Shown here: positions 1-8,796 of the stretch, piece by piece
How positions within the stretch are numbered: position 1 is the first letter of the stretch
Layout: every line of letters begins with the position of its first letter
Assembly: GCF_045055655.1 (NCBI RefSeq)
Contig: NZ_JBANFI010000008.1
Coordinates: 1-64,000, forward strand
DNA: 64,000 bases
Source: Marinospirillum alkalitolerans
GTDB lineage: Bacteria > Pseudomonadota > Gammaproteobacteria > Pseudomonadales > Halomonadaceae
Reading direction: 5' to 3'
The notes under the pieces: generated by a model
Seen by the model: only the letters and a program-made list of their open reading frames with translations
The model's database searches: none
What the model was told of the DNA's origin: nothing
Position numbers and translations under genes: made by a program

Positions 1-1778
1 GCAGATCGGGCTTGAGTGGTGCTCACGCGGTGCTGCCGCAAGAGCTGTGTGGTCTCGACTGCATTTTGGGGGCGACCAAAATAAAAACCTTGTAGCAGGT
101 CGCACCCTTGTTCACGCAGATAGTCAGCCTGCTCGCTCTTTTCGACGCCTTCTGCGACCACCTGCATTTTCAGGCCTTTGCACAGTGCTAGGGTTGATTC
201 GACAATCGCCTGATCTGCCTTGTGATGCGGCAAGCCTTGAATAAAAGAGCGGTCGAGCTTGAGCTGATTGACTGGCAGGTGCTTGAGATAGGCAAGTGAT
301 GAATAGCCCGTGCCAAAATCATCAATCGCGAGCCGGATGCCCATTTTGGCCAGTTGATCGAGCCGCTCTAGCGTCGACTCATCTCTTTGGACAAAGACCC
401 CTTCTGTTAACTCTAATTCAAGGCAATGGGGCGAGAGTTGATGCCTTTTGAGCTTAGCCGAGACCTGCTCAACAAAGCCCTCTGCGGCAAACTCCAGTGG
501 AGACACATTGACCGCGATGCGAGCAGGGGCGATGCCTTCTTTTTCCCAAGCAGCATACTGTTGCAAGCTTTGATCCAGCGTCCATTGACCGAGCTGCTCC
601 ATCAAACCATGACGTTCTGCCAGCGGAATAAACTGAGCGGGAGAAATCGCCCCGAGTGTGGGATGCTGCCAACGCATCAGCACTTCAAACGCATGGATTT
701 TACCGCTTGCTGCACAGACCAGTGGCTGATAGTGGAGGCTCAACTGCTGGGCTGCCAAGGCATCGCGCAGGGCTTGTAGCAGAATCAGTGGATTCTCGGC
801 TTCTTTCAAATCTTCTGAGTAAAAACGCAGCTGACCTGCGCCTCGACTTTTAGCGGCATGGAGTGCCAGCTCGGCTTCTTGCAGTGCACGACTGACGCTC
901 AGCGTTTCTTCTGTCCACAGGGTCGCGCCCATCGAGAAGTTGAATTCCATCAAACGGCCCTTGATCGAGAAGGGGCGAGCCAGGCTTTGGCGCGCATCGT
1001 GAATCTGCTGCAAATAGCCTGTATCTTCTTCAGTGGCTTCTAGCGGAATGCCCCAAATAAAAACATCGGCTGAATGGCGTGCGATGACACCAGGGCAGAT
1101 ATCCCGCAGGCGCTTGGCCATATTGGCCAGTAGTTGATCACCCACGCTAAAGCCGTAGCTGGCATTCACTAGGCGGAAATTATCGATATCAATTAGCACC
1201 AGACACCAGTAGTTTTGGCTGCTTGGGGGCTGTTTGGCTAGGCTGCGCAAAAATAGCCCTGTATTGGGCAGACCGGTGAGGCGGTCATAGTCGGTGGCCT
1301 TTTCTAGACGGGCTTCTTGGCGGCGATGTTCGGTGATATCAGTAAAAATAGCGACATAATGGCTGATTCGCCCATGCGTATCCTTGAGGACCTTACAGGT
1401 GAGCCATTCGAGGTAGACTTCGCCATCCTTGCGCCGATTCCAGATTTCGCCCTGCCAAACGCCATCACGTAACAAACTTTGCCAGTAGGCTTCATAGAAG
1501 GCGGCATCATGATAGCCTGAGCTCAGAATACGGGGGTTCTGGCCCAGTACCTCGGCTTCGCTATAGCCAGTGACCTGAGTAAAAGTGCGGTTGACGGCGA
1601 TGATCTTGCCATTCGGATCGGTAATGGTCACCCCGTCATGGGTGTGATCAAAAACCTCTTTCATCAGCTTCAGCGTATTCTTCTGCGTTTGATAACGCGT
1701 GCGTTGCAGAAGCAGACTAGCGACTAAACCGAGGACAATCGACAGCAGTAAAAAACTGGCAACCAGAAGTTCTGGCAT
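1..1778 (-). CDS. PAS-GGDEF-EAL protein (probable c-di-GMP phosphodiesterase), 3' end cut by window
   Basis: Reading the minus strand from an ATG at 1778 gives an open frame of 592 codons that runs off the left edge. One N-terminal membrane helix (residues about 3-22) precedes a PAS domain (about 30-150), a GGDEF domain (about 160-310) and an EAL domain (about 340 onward). The GGDEF signature is replaced by SADVF at residues 236-240, so diguanylate cyclase activity is unlikely. The EAL motif reads EVL at residues 365-367, and the later DDFGTGYSSL and AEGVE motifs are intact, so phosphodiesterase activity is plausible. An AGGTAA ribosome site lies just upstream. The start is 6 bases after the stop of the Aer-like receptor gene, so the two are probably co-transcribed. 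The missing C-terminus is short, since the last visible motif (QGFYFGRP) is near the end of EAL domains. Confidence 0.9.
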   Translation of the reverse strand, partial: MPELLVASFLLLSIVLGLVASLLLQRTRYQTQKNTLKLMKEVFDHTHDGVTITDPNGKIIAVNRTFTQVTGYSEAEVLGQNPRILSSGYHDAAFYEAYWQSLLRDGVWQGEIWNRRKDGEVYLEWLTCKVLKDTHGRISHYVAIFTDITEHRRQEARLEKATDYDRLTGLPNTGLFLRSLAKQPPSSQNYWCLVLIDIDNFRLVNASYGFSVGDQLLANMAKRLRDICPGVIARHSADVFIWGIPLEATEEDTGYLQQIHDARQSLARPFSIKGRLMEFNFSMGATLWTEETLSVSRALQEAELALHAAKSRGAGQLRFYSEDLKEAENPLILLQALRDALAAQQLSLHYQPLVCAASGKIHAFEVLMRWQHPTLGAISPAQFIPLAERHGLMEQLGQWTLDQSLQQYAAWEKEGIAPARIAVNVSPLEFAAEGFVEQVSAKLKRHQLSPHCLELELTEGVFVQRDESTLERLDQLAKMGIRLAIDDFGTGYSSLAYLKHLPVNQLKLDRSFIQGLPHHKADQAIVESTLALCKGLKMQVVAEGVEKSEQADYLREQGCDLLQGFYFGRPQNAVETTQLLRQHRVSTTQARS

Positions 1779-1784
1779 AAAAAA

Positions 1785-3350
1785 TTACCTGTGACCAAAA
1801 GTACGCGCAAGAGAATGCATCTGATGTATCTGGTCCGTCAGGTGATCCGCACTTTGTGCGCTGAGCTCGGCCTGCTGCCGATTCTGCTCAGTGAGCTTTT
1901 GCAATTGATGGAGTGTATCGACCAACACATCGCCTGCCTGGCTTTGTTGCGACATCGCGGCAGCTGTTTGTTGGCTGGCCAGCTGGAGTTCAGTGGCGAC
2001 CTGAGTCAGTTCTAGTAATACCGCGCCTGCCTGCTCGATTTGTGTCACGCTGCGCTGGGTATCCGCCTGACTGGCCAACAGCTCAGCCGTTGCACCGCTG
2101 ATACTGGATTGAATCGCTTCAATGCGCTCACTGATGGTTGCCGTGACATCCTGCGTGTTGGTGGCCAGCTGACGCACTGCATCGGCGACCACAGCAAAAC
2201 CTCGGCCAGACTCCCCAGCACGGGCGGCCTCTATCGCAGCATTCAGAGCCAGCAGGTTGGTCTGATCTGCAATTTCACGGATGGCTTGCAGGCTGTCACT
2301 GATGGAAGCGGCATCTTCTTCTAGGCTCTCGATACGCGTCACAGCGCGGGTATAACGCTCGGCCATCGTCTGCACGGAAGCAACACTTTGTTGAATGCTG
2401 ACTTCTCCTTGCTGGATTTCCTGCTGCATCTGCGTGCTGGCCTGCTTGATATCCTGCATGTGTTGATCAACATGATGGATACTGCTTGAGAGCTGCTCGG
2501 TCATGCTGGCCAGTACATCAAGGCGTTCTTCTTGCTCTTTGACGCCCTCTTCTGCTTGAGTAAAGGTCGAATCAGCGCTCTGGGCCACTTCATCGAGAGC
2601 CTGGGTGGCGTCTTCTATTCGTCCAACAACAGTGCGTAGCTGAGCCTGCTGCATGCGTAACGCCAGCTCCAGTGCACCAAACTCATTCATCTTGCCAGCA
2701 TAAACCTGTTGCGTGACGGGGTTATCCACCACGCTGAGTGCGGCACGGTAGATATTCTTTAGTGGATTCAAAAAATAGGCAGCGGCACCCAGAATGCTCA
2801 GGCCCACAACACCGGCAAGCAGGCCTGCAAAACTTCTGTCATCAACAAGATAAAGAATGCCCAGTGTGGACAGAATCTGCGCCAGGATCAGCCCTAGCAG
2901 CAACCCATAAACAGACCAGCGTTTTTTGGGCGCTTTTTGCTGTCCGCTATTGATGGCTTGATAACTGGCTTGAGCACGATCAATTAAATGCTTATTGGGT
3001 TTCACACGAACCGATTGATAGCCGACGTGTTGTTTCCCTTCAAAAATGGGTGAGATAAACGCATCAACCCAGTAGTAATCGCCATTTTTACAGCGATTTT
3101 TGACCACGCCCATCCAGGACTCGCCTTTTTTGAGCCTGGCCCAGAGGTCGGCAAAAGCCAGAGGCGGCATATCAGGGTGGCGCACCACATTGTGATTATG
3201 GCCAATAAGATCGGCATCGCTAAAACCGCTGATGCGCTGAAAATCAGCATTCGCATAGCGCGTGATGCCTTTCAGATCTGTAGTAGAAACAAGCCTATCC
3301 TGAGCGCTTAGGGAGACTTCCTGATCAGTCACCGGGAGATTCGTCTTCAT
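1785..3350 (-). CDS. Aer-like methyl-accepting chemotaxis/energy-taxis receptor
   Basis: This 521-residue protein starts with a PAS domain (about 20-125) closely resembling E. coli Aer, including the VRHPDMP and KNGDYYWV stretches, which in Aer belong to the FAD-binding fold. Two adjacent hydrophobic segments (about 147-170 and 175-195) leave almost no periplasmic loop, so sensing is probably cytoplasmic. A HAMP-like linker is followed by the signalling hairpin, whose tip reads IADQTNLLALNAAIEAARAG at about residues 365-385. The protein should report redox or energy state to CheA/CheW. It is the first gene of an apparent two-gene unit with the EAL protein. I saw no convincing sigma-28 promoter upstream. 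Confidence 0.92.
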   Translation of the reverse strand: MKTNLPVTDQEVSLSAQDRLVSTTDLKGITRYANADFQRISGFSDADLIGHNHNVVRHPDMPPLAFADLWARLKKGESWMGVVKNRCKNGDYYWVDAFISPIFEGKQHVGYQSVRVKPNKHLIDRAQASYQAINSGQQKAPKKRWSVYGLLLGLILAQILSTLGILYLVDDRSFAGLLAGVVGLSILGAAAYFLNPLKNIYRAALSVVDNPVTQQVYAGKMNEFGALELALRMQQAQLRTVVGRIEDATQALDEVAQSADSTFTQAEEGVKEQEERLDVLASMTEQLSSSIHHVDQHMQDIKQASTQMQQEIQQGEVSIQQSVASVQTMAERYTRAVTRIESLEEDAASISDSLQAIREIADQTNLLALNAAIEAARAGESGRGFAVVADAVRQLATNTQDVTATISERIEAIQSSISGATAELLASQADTQRSVTQIEQAGAVLLELTQVATELQLASQQTAAAMSQQSQAGDVLVDTLHQLQKLTEQNRQQAELSAQSADHLTDQIHQMHSLARTFGHR

Positions 3351-3582
3351 GATATATGTAGGCCAGAAGAAAGCAGGTCGATAGATGAACTTTCTATTTT
3401 AGCAGTTCGTGCTGCTGGATGTCGGTTAAGTATTGCAACTGGCTGATTCTATGAAGCTGAGTTGTGGCTGGTGCCTGAACTGGATAGGGGCTGGAGAGAG
3501 CGAAGGATGCAAAGCACAGGCGAAGGCAGTAAACTAGAGATCCATAATAAAATCTATACCCATGTTTCATGGACTCAACACA

Positions 3583-3594
3583 AACAACAAGGGA
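3583..3594 (+). promoter_or_regulatory. CA motif abutting the fabA ribosome binding site
   Basis: AACAACAA at 3583-3590 matches the Hfq/Crc CA-motif consensus AAYAAYAA. It runs directly into the AAGGGAA Shine-Dalgarno stretch at 3589-3595, which sits 6-7 bases before the preferred GTG start of fabA. In Pseudomonas, Hfq/Crc bound at such a place blocks ribosome entry. The motif is seen directly; its regulatory role here is inference. Confidence 0.45.
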
Positions 3595-3601
3595 AACCCC
3601 T

Positions 3602-4117
3602 GTGATACCACAAAGCTCTTATACGCGTGATGAACTTCTGGCCTGCGGGCGTGGCGAACTCTTTGGCCCAGGCAATGCACAGTTGCCTATGCCGAATATG
3701 CTGATGTTGGATCGTATTGTTCGTATTGATAGTGATGGCGGTGCTTATGGCAAGGGCCAAATCATTGCTGAGCTGGATATCCAGCCTGATCTGTGGTTCT
3801 TTGACTGCCACTTTCCTGGCGATCCAGTGATGCCTGGCTGCCTTGGTCTTGATGCCATGTGGCAGCTGGTCGGCTTCTATCTTGGCTGGCAGGGCAATCC
3901 AGGCCGAGGTCGTGCTTTGGGTAGCGGTGAAGTCAAATTCACTGGTCAGGTGCTGCCAGAAGCCAAGCTGGTGACCTACCGTATTGATATCAAGCGGACA
4001 ATGAATCGCAAGCTGGTGCTCGGCATTGCTGACGGCGTCATGGAAGTGGATGGTCGTAAGATTTATGAGGCGAAGGATCTGCGTGTTGGATTATTTACAA
4101 GCACGAGCGGATTTTAA
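3602..4117 (+). CDS. fabA: 3-hydroxydecanoyl-ACP dehydratase/isomerase FabA
   Basis: FabA dehydrates 3-hydroxydecanoyl-ACP and isomerises trans-2- to cis-3-decenoyl-ACP, the branch point to unsaturated fatty acids. The protein aligns along its whole length with E. coli FabA as I remember it. The catalytic histidine is in the DCHFPGDPVMPG stretch and the catalytic aspartate in GLDAMWQ (residues 70 and 84 from the chosen start). I chose the GTG at 3602 because it has an AAGGGAA ribosome site 6-7 bases upstream and gives 171 residues, the normal family length. An in-frame ATG at 3569 would add 11 residues but lacks a ribosome site. fabB follows after 14 bases, the usual fabAB operon. Confidence 0.96.
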   Translation: MIPQSSYTRDELLACGRGELFGPGNAQLPMPNMLMLDRIVRIDSDGGAYGKGQIIAELDIQPDLWFFDCHFPGDPVMPGCLGLDAMWQLVGFYLGWQGNPGRGRALGSGEVKFTGQVLPEAKLVTYRIDIKRTMNRKLVLGIADGVMEVDGRKIYEAKDLRVGLFTSTSGF

Positions 4118-4131
4118 AAGAGGATCAGTGT

Positions 4132-5352
4132 ATGAAGCGAGTCGTCGTCACAGGCCTAGGTATTGTTTCTTGTCTTGGTGCTGATCAGCAGCAGGTACTC
4201 GAAGCACTGCGTACAGGACGCTCTGGTATTCGATTCAAGCAGGAATATGCCGATTTGGGCTTTCGTAGCCATGTTGCTGGTAGCATCGATCTGGATCTGG
4301 ATGCGCTGGTTGATCGTAAGCACAAGCGCTTTATGGGTGATGCAGCTGCCTATGCTTATCTTTCTATGCAGCAGGCCATCGAAGATGCTGGCCTCACCGA
4401 AGAGCAGGTTTCTCATCCACGTACAGGTTTAATTGCTGGCTCAGGTGGTGCTTCGTCGGCGAATCAGGTTGAAGCCGCTGATGTGATGCGTGAAAAAGGT
4501 CTGCGTCGTGTCGGTCCTTACCGTGTTACGCGCACTATGGGCAGCACTGTCTCTGCCTGTCTTGCCACACCCTTTAAAATTAAAGGGGTGAACTATTCGA
4601 TCTCCTCAGCCTGCGCGACCTCGGCGCACTGCATTGGCAATGCGATGGAGATGATCCAGCTGGGCAAGCAGGATATTGTTTTCGCGGGTGGCGGTGAAGA
4701 AGAACACTGGACACTGTCTTGCTTGTTTGATGCGATGGGCGCGCTTTCTACTAGCTATAATGCGACGCCTGAGCTGGCCTCGCGTCCTTATGATCAGGCG
4801 CGTGATGGCTTTGTCATCGCCGGTGGCGGCGGGATGCTGGTGCTTGAAGAGCTGGAGCATGCCAAGGCGCGTGGTGCCAAGATTTATGGTGAGCTCGTCG
4901 GTTATGGTGCCACCTCAGATGGCTATGACATGGTCGCTCCCTCTGGTGAAGGCGCTGTGCGTTGTATGCAGCAGGCTTTACAGGGTTTGGAAGGCGGTGT
5001 GGATTATATCAACACCCATGGTACCTCTACGCCGGTAGGTGATACGGCAGAACTGAAAGCAATCCAGCAGGTATTTGGTGAGGCCTGCCCAGCGATGAGT
5101 TCGACCAAGTCTTTAACAGGACATTCTTTAGGTGCAACAGGTGTGCAAGAAGCCATCTATTCACTGTTAATGATGCAGCATGACTTTATTGCCGCTTCAG
5201 CCAATGTAGAGCAATTGGATGAAGGTGCCGCTGGCTTGGATATCGTGACCGGCCAAGCGCGTGAGCAGGTCAAGCTGAATCGGGTGCTGTCTAATAGCTT
5301 TGGCTTTGGTGGCACGAATGCCTGCTTGGTGTTCCAGCGCTATCAGGACTGA
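4132..5352 (+). CDS. fabB: Beta-ketoacyl-ACP synthase I FabB
   Basis: A 406-residue condensing enzyme that elongates the cis-3-decenoyl-ACP made by FabA, so the pair supplies unsaturated acyl chains. The active-site cysteine is C161 in SSACATSAH, and the two catalytic histidines are in NTHGTSTPVGD and TGHSLGATG. The C-terminal glycine-rich NSFGFGGTNA motif is present. Length and N-terminus match FabB. An AGAGGAT ribosome site precedes the ATG. The gene is second in the fabAB operon and is followed by a strong hairpin terminator about 30 bases downstream. Confidence 0.97.
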   Translation: MKRVVVTGLGIVSCLGADQQQVLEALRTGRSGIRFKQEYADLGFRSHVAGSIDLDLDALVDRKHKRFMGDAAAYAYLSMQQAIEDAGLTEEQVSHPRTGLIAGSGGASSANQVEAADVMREKGLRRVGPYRVTRTMGSTVSACLATPFKIKGVNYSISSACATSAHCIGNAMEMIQLGKQDIVFAGGGEEEHWTLSCLFDAMGALSTSYNATPELASRPYDQARDGFVIAGGGGMLVLEELEHAKARGAKIYGELVGYGATSDGYDMVAPSGEGAVRCMQQALQGLEGGVDYINTHGTSTPVGDTAELKAIQQVFGEACPAMSSTKSLTGHSLGATGVQEAIYSLLMMQHDFIAASANVEQLDEGAAGLDIVTGQAREQVKLNRVLSNSFGFGGTNACLVFQRYQD

Positions 5353-5384
5353 TGAACCCTAGCGATGGCTTGATGTTCTATATT

Positions 5385-5412
5385 AAAAAACCCAGCTTCG
5401 GCTGGGTTTTTT
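5385..5412. terminator. Bidirectional Rho-independent terminator between fabB and the acyltransferase gene
   Basis: The stem CCCAGC/GCTGGG with a TTCG loop is flanked by six A on the left and six T on the right. It can therefore end both the plus-strand fabAB transcript and the convergent minus-strand operon ending at 5449. Confidence 0.9.
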
Positions 5413-5448
5413 AATGGGGCGCTGCTGTGCAGAAGGCAGATTTGCGAA

Positions 5449-6234
5449 CTAGTTGGCCACTTCTGTTTTTGTCTCGCGCTGGGTCGGTTGGGCCTTGTCT
5501 TCCTGAGGGCGGGGCACAGCTGAAATCTCAGCTAGCTGCGCTTCAATCCAGTTTTGGGCTTCTTCAATCACCTCATCAGCCCTTCGTCCAACAGTAGGAA
5601 TCGCAGGGCCAACGCGCAGGCTGAGTACCCCTGAGTTCTTGATCCAGGTTTTAGGGTTCCAATGCTCACCGGCATTATGGGCGACAGGAACCAAAGGCAC
5701 GCCGGCGCGGCAAGCCAGCATCGCCGCACTTTTACTGAAGGGCTTTTTCTGTCCGGGAGGTACGCGGGTTCCTTCTGGAAAAATCAGCACCGAAAGACCT
5801 TCATCAAGGCGTTCACCACCAACTTTAAGTACCTTTTTGAGCATCTTGGCGGGTTGGCTGCGATCAAGAGGAATCGGTTTAATCAAGCGCAGTCCCCAGC
5901 CAAAAATCGGGATGTTGAGCAGCTCTTGTTTGAGTACCGTACACAAGGGGGGCTTCAAGGTATGAAGGATAATGGTTTCCCACTCGCTTTGATGGTTGGC
6001 AATCATCACAAAGCTGCCATCGGGCAGGCTTTCAACGCCTGAAAAGCGATATTCGATGCTGCAGGTAATACGCAGCCAGAACAAAATAAAGCGATTATAG
6101 ATGTTCAGGATCGCAAAACGCTGACGCAACGGAAAGGGGATGGAAATCAGCGCCAAGGGGGCACCCAGCAGCAGCAGTGCACCAAAGTATCCGGCATAAA
6201 AAAGAAGGCTACCTAAAGGACGAGGTTTAGACAT
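5449..6234 (-). CDS. Lysophospholipid (1-acyl-glycerol-3-phosphate) acyltransferase, PlsC family
   Basis: Predicted 261-residue membrane acyltransferase that would transfer a second acyl chain to lysophosphatidic acid. A hydrophobic N-terminus (about residues 10-32) anchors it. The catalytic box is NHQSEWE (H-x4-E rather than the textbook H-x4-D), a variant I know from the HQSTWET subfamily common in proteobacteria. The substrate motif FPEGTR is at about residues 150-155. The C-terminus has a hydrophilic tail of about 35 residues. The ATG at 6234 overlaps the stop of the upstream gene by 8 bases, which argues for translational coupling. The precise substrate cannot be told from sequence. Confidence 0.88.
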   Translation of the reverse strand: MSKPRPLGSLLFYAGYFGALLLLGAPLALISIPFPLRQRFAILNIYNRFILFWLRITCSIEYRFSGVESLPDGSFVMIANHQSEWETIILHTLKPPLCTVLKQELLNIPIFGWGLRLIKPIPLDRSQPAKMLKKVLKVGGERLDEGLSVLIFPEGTRVPPGQKKPFSKSAAMLACRAGVPLVPVAHNAGEHWNPKTWIKNSGVLSLRVGPAIPTVGRRADEVIEEAQNWIEAQLAEISAVPRPQEDKAQPTQRETKTEVAN

Positions 6235-7021
6235 GCAGCTGCTCCAGTAGCTCAGGCAGGGTGGCCCGCCAAGCGCGAGGGTGGATACCAAAGTGATCCA
6301 TAATATGTTGCGTATTCATGCCAAGGCGGCTGGTGCCGGATAGATCGGCGGGGTAGGCCTCGGTGTTCAGCAAACGCGCCAAAGTATGCATCAGTTCAGT
6401 TTGACTAACAGGCTCGGTCGCGGTGTAGTGATAGAGGCCACTGACCTGCGCCCCAGCATCGACCTGAAGCAGCATGCCAAGCACCACTCGCGCGAGATCA
6501 TCCAAAGGAACCAGCCCGCGATAATCTACATTATCGGGTGCTTGGTGTTGGCGGCAACGCGCGACCAGCTGAGCAAGACCGCCTTGCGGATCTGTACTCA
6601 AAAGAGGCGTTAGGCGCAGAATCAGGTGTTGTTCAAGCTGAGCGACCTGAGTTTCGAGCTGCATCAGCTCTTGCGCCAGCGGATCTTCTGCCGCCGGAGG
6701 GTCCAGCTCAGCAATTCCCTGTTGCTGGTCAGCAAAAACACAGTCTGAGCTGATCAAGAGCAGGCCGGCATCGCGTGAGCGGCACAGATCAAGCAGCTCA
6801 GGCAGGTTCTTGAGCCAGTACTGCAGCTGTTGTGGCTGGAGCTGCTGCCCAACCTCAGCCTGCTCTGCAAGCGGCGCGAGCAGCAGAAAATCAAAATCAG
6901 GCAGTGTCAGCAACTGAGTTTGGGGGCTGCGCTGGCAGAAATCGATCCCAGGGTAGCGCTGGGCTGCCTGATCCAGTGCACCGCTGAGGGCAGCATAATC
7001 GGAAAGCAATAAAAGGCGCAT
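6227..7021 (-). CDS. RmlD-like sugar-nucleotide-binding protein, probably catalytically altered
   Basis: A 264-residue protein with the outline of the dTDP-4-dehydrorhamnose reductase (RmlD) family. It has a Rossmann-type start (MRLLLLSDY), the strand LLISSDCVFAD equivalent to the family's ISTDYVFDG, and a C-terminal substrate-binding half. The N-terminal glycine-rich dinucleotide motif is absent, and no YxxxK catalytic pair follows the SSDCVF strand. Reductase activity is therefore doubtful. Overlap with the downstream acyltransferase start suggests a shared envelope-lipid or glycan role, but that is inference. The start at 7021 was preferred because residues encoded further upstream resemble no family member. 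Confidence 0.7.
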   Translation of the reverse strand: MRLLLLSDYAALSGALDQAAQRYPGIDFCQRSPQTQLLTLPDFDFLLLAPLAEQAEVGQQLQPQQLQYWLKNLPELLDLCRSRDAGLLLISSDCVFADQQQGIAELDPPAAEDPLAQELMQLETQVAQLEQHLILRLTPLLSTDPQGGLAQLVARCRQHQAPDNVDYRGLVPLDDLARVVLGMLLQVDAGAQVSGLYHYTATEPVSQTELMHTLARLLNTEAYPADLSGTSRLGMNTQHIMDHFGIHPRAWRATLPELLEQLHV

Positions 7022-7089
7022 CAGTAGAATCCAAATGAGATTCAATGTAAAACACCAGTATAGCAGAGGGGTGAAGAGCCAAGCACCCT

Positions 7090-8334
7090 CTATCTGTTGC
7101 TGTTTGTTGCTTCTTCTTGTGTCTCTGGAGCCAGATGGTGCGGGCGTGCAAAGGCATGGCAGAGGCGGCGCAGCAGTATACCGAGCAGGGGGCAGCAAGC
7201 CATGACGACCAGAGTCGGCAGAGGGGAGCCATCGCCCAGTAGCCCGACTAAACCGCCTGCAAGAGCGCCGATCATAAAGCCGCTGGCTGTCATCAGGGCA
7301 CTGGCCGTGGCGGCGCTTTCAGGAAAATAATCCACAGCGCTTGAGATACCATTCGACATGATCAGGCCATGCAGGCCAATAAACAGCATGATGCCGGCCA
7401 CTACGGCATAGAGCGGCAGATCAAAGATAGCAAAACAAGCGGCTAGCAGTGCGCCTATCGTGAGCTGAAGCGCTTGCCCGCCACGCAAAATAGTAATGGG
7501 TTCGCGGTGATTGAGTAGCCAGAGGTTGACCCGATTAAACAGCATCAGAGTCAGAATATTCATCCCAAACAGAATAGGGAAGACCTGGGCGCTGGCACCG
7601 TAATACTCCATATAAATCAAGGCTGCGCCGGTAATAAACGCAAACATCCCAGCCTGGCTGAAGGCAGTTGAAAACAGGTAGCCAAGCGCCATCGGATGAC
7701 GCATCACAGAGCCATAGCGCTTGAAGGGATGAAATCCCTGTTCCACGCTCTTGGCACTGGCCCGGCGGGTCTCAGGTAGCGCGCGCAGTAAAACCAACAG
7801 CAGCAACAGTGCATAAGCGAGCAGAAAAACAAAAATACTGCGCCAGTTGCTGATCAGGAGTAATCCGCTGCCAAGAAAGGGTGCCAGTAACGGAGCCGCC
7901 ATCATAATCGAGATGACTCTGGATAAGGCGCGGGTGCTCTCCTTGCCTGAATAGAGATCACGAATCACCCCCATGGTATTCACGACACCGAGGCCGCCAC
8001 CCAAGGCTTGCAGCAAGCGCGCTAACCAGAGGATTTCGATACTGGGTGTAAAAATAGCGAGCAGGCTCCCGAGCGAGAACATTGCCAGCCCCCAGCTGAT
8101 CGTTGTGCGGCGGCCAAATTGATCGGACAAGGGGCCGCCGATCAGTTGGCCCAGACCAAAGGCAATCAGAAAGAAGCTCAGACTGAACTCAACATGATGA
8201 ATGCTGGTGTTGAGATCGCGCGCCATATCCGGCATGGCGGGCAAATAAGCATCGACAGCAAGCGGGCCAATGGCAATCAGTGCTGCCAGCATCCAAATTA
8301 AAGATGAAGAACGAGAAGTGTGACCAAGAGACAT
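7090..8334 (-). CDS. Bcr/CflA-type MFS multidrug efflux transporter
   Basis: A 414-residue, strongly hydrophobic protein with about twelve membrane segments. The loop between helices 2 and 3 has the MFS signature GPLSDQFGRR. The helix 1 region (AIGPLAVDAYLPAMPDMA) matches the Bcr/CflA drug:proton antiporter subfamily closely. Substrates in the family include bicyclomycin and sulfonamides; none can be assigned here. It lies 69 bases upstream of the RmlD-like gene on the same strand and may be the head of that transcript. The 117-base gap from azlD upstream holds no terminator that I can see. Confidence 0.9.
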   Translation of the reverse strand: MSLGHTSRSSSLIWMLAALIAIGPLAVDAYLPAMPDMARDLNTSIHHVEFSLSFFLIAFGLGQLIGGPLSDQFGRRTTISWGLAMFSLGSLLAIFTPSIEILWLARLLQALGGGLGVVNTMGVIRDLYSGKESTRALSRVISIMMAAPLLAPFLGSGLLLISNWRSIFVFLLAYALLLLLVLLRALPETRRASAKSVEQGFHPFKRYGSVMRHPMALGYLFSTAFSQAGMFAFITGAALIYMEYYGASAQVFPILFGMNILTLMLFNRVNLWLLNHREPITILRGGQALQLTIGALLAACFAIFDLPLYAVVAGIMLFIGLHGLIMSNGISSAVDYFPESAATASALMTASGFMIGALAGGLVGLLGDGSPLPTLVVMACCPLLGILLRRLCHAFARPHHLAPETQEEATNSNR

Positions 8335-8451
8335 ACCAATGACCTAATTGAGAAATAAAACGAGAAGCCTTCTAGTTCCGTGGCTTGAATTGTGCGCCAT
8401 CCTCAGCATGAAGAAGGCGGTGCAGCTTAATGAAGGTGAAGCGATCGTGGT

Positions 8452-8796
8452 TTAGAGAGCAAACAGGCTGGCGCTGTGTTGCAGTAGCATATACGAAAGC
8501 GTGCCAACCAGCATCGAGAGCAGCGCTTGCCGTTTCCACAAGTGGAAGATGATGACCAGTAGGGCCGGAATCAAGGCATCGAATCCCCATAGGGGCAGCT
8601 GCCAATCACTCGACTGGAGCAAAAAGCTGCTGGCTAAGATGGCCATAATCCCTGCTGGCAGATAGCGCCCAAGATGCAGAATAAACGGTTGCTGACTAAG
8701 ACGGCCGAGCAGCAAAAACGGCAGGCAGCGCGTCAGCAGGGTGGCGACCGCTGTGACAGCAATAAAGCTGAGCAGGTACCAAGACTCAGGGCTCAT
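8452..8796 (-). CDS. azlD: AzlD-type branched-chain amino acid exporter small subunit
   Basis: A 114-residue membrane protein with about four hydrophobic segments, typical in size and sequence (LLTRCLPFLLLGRL) for AzlD/YgaH. It works with AzlC to export branched-chain amino acids such as valine. Its ATG lies inside the end of azlC (11-base overlap), with an AAGGAG ribosome site 6 bases upstream, so the two are translationally coupled. Confidence 0.9.
   Translation of the reverse strand: MSPESWYLLSFIAVTAVATLLTRCLPFLLLGRLSQQPFILHLGRYLPAGIMAILASSFLLQSSDWQLPLWGFDALIPALLVIIFHLWKRQALLSMLVGTLSYMLLQHSASLFAL

Noticed and set aside
3401..3416. AGCAG-N6-CTGCT dyad upstream of fabA as a fatty acid regulator site
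   Set aside because: Arms are only five bases and do not match the FabR, FadR or PsrA sites that I know.
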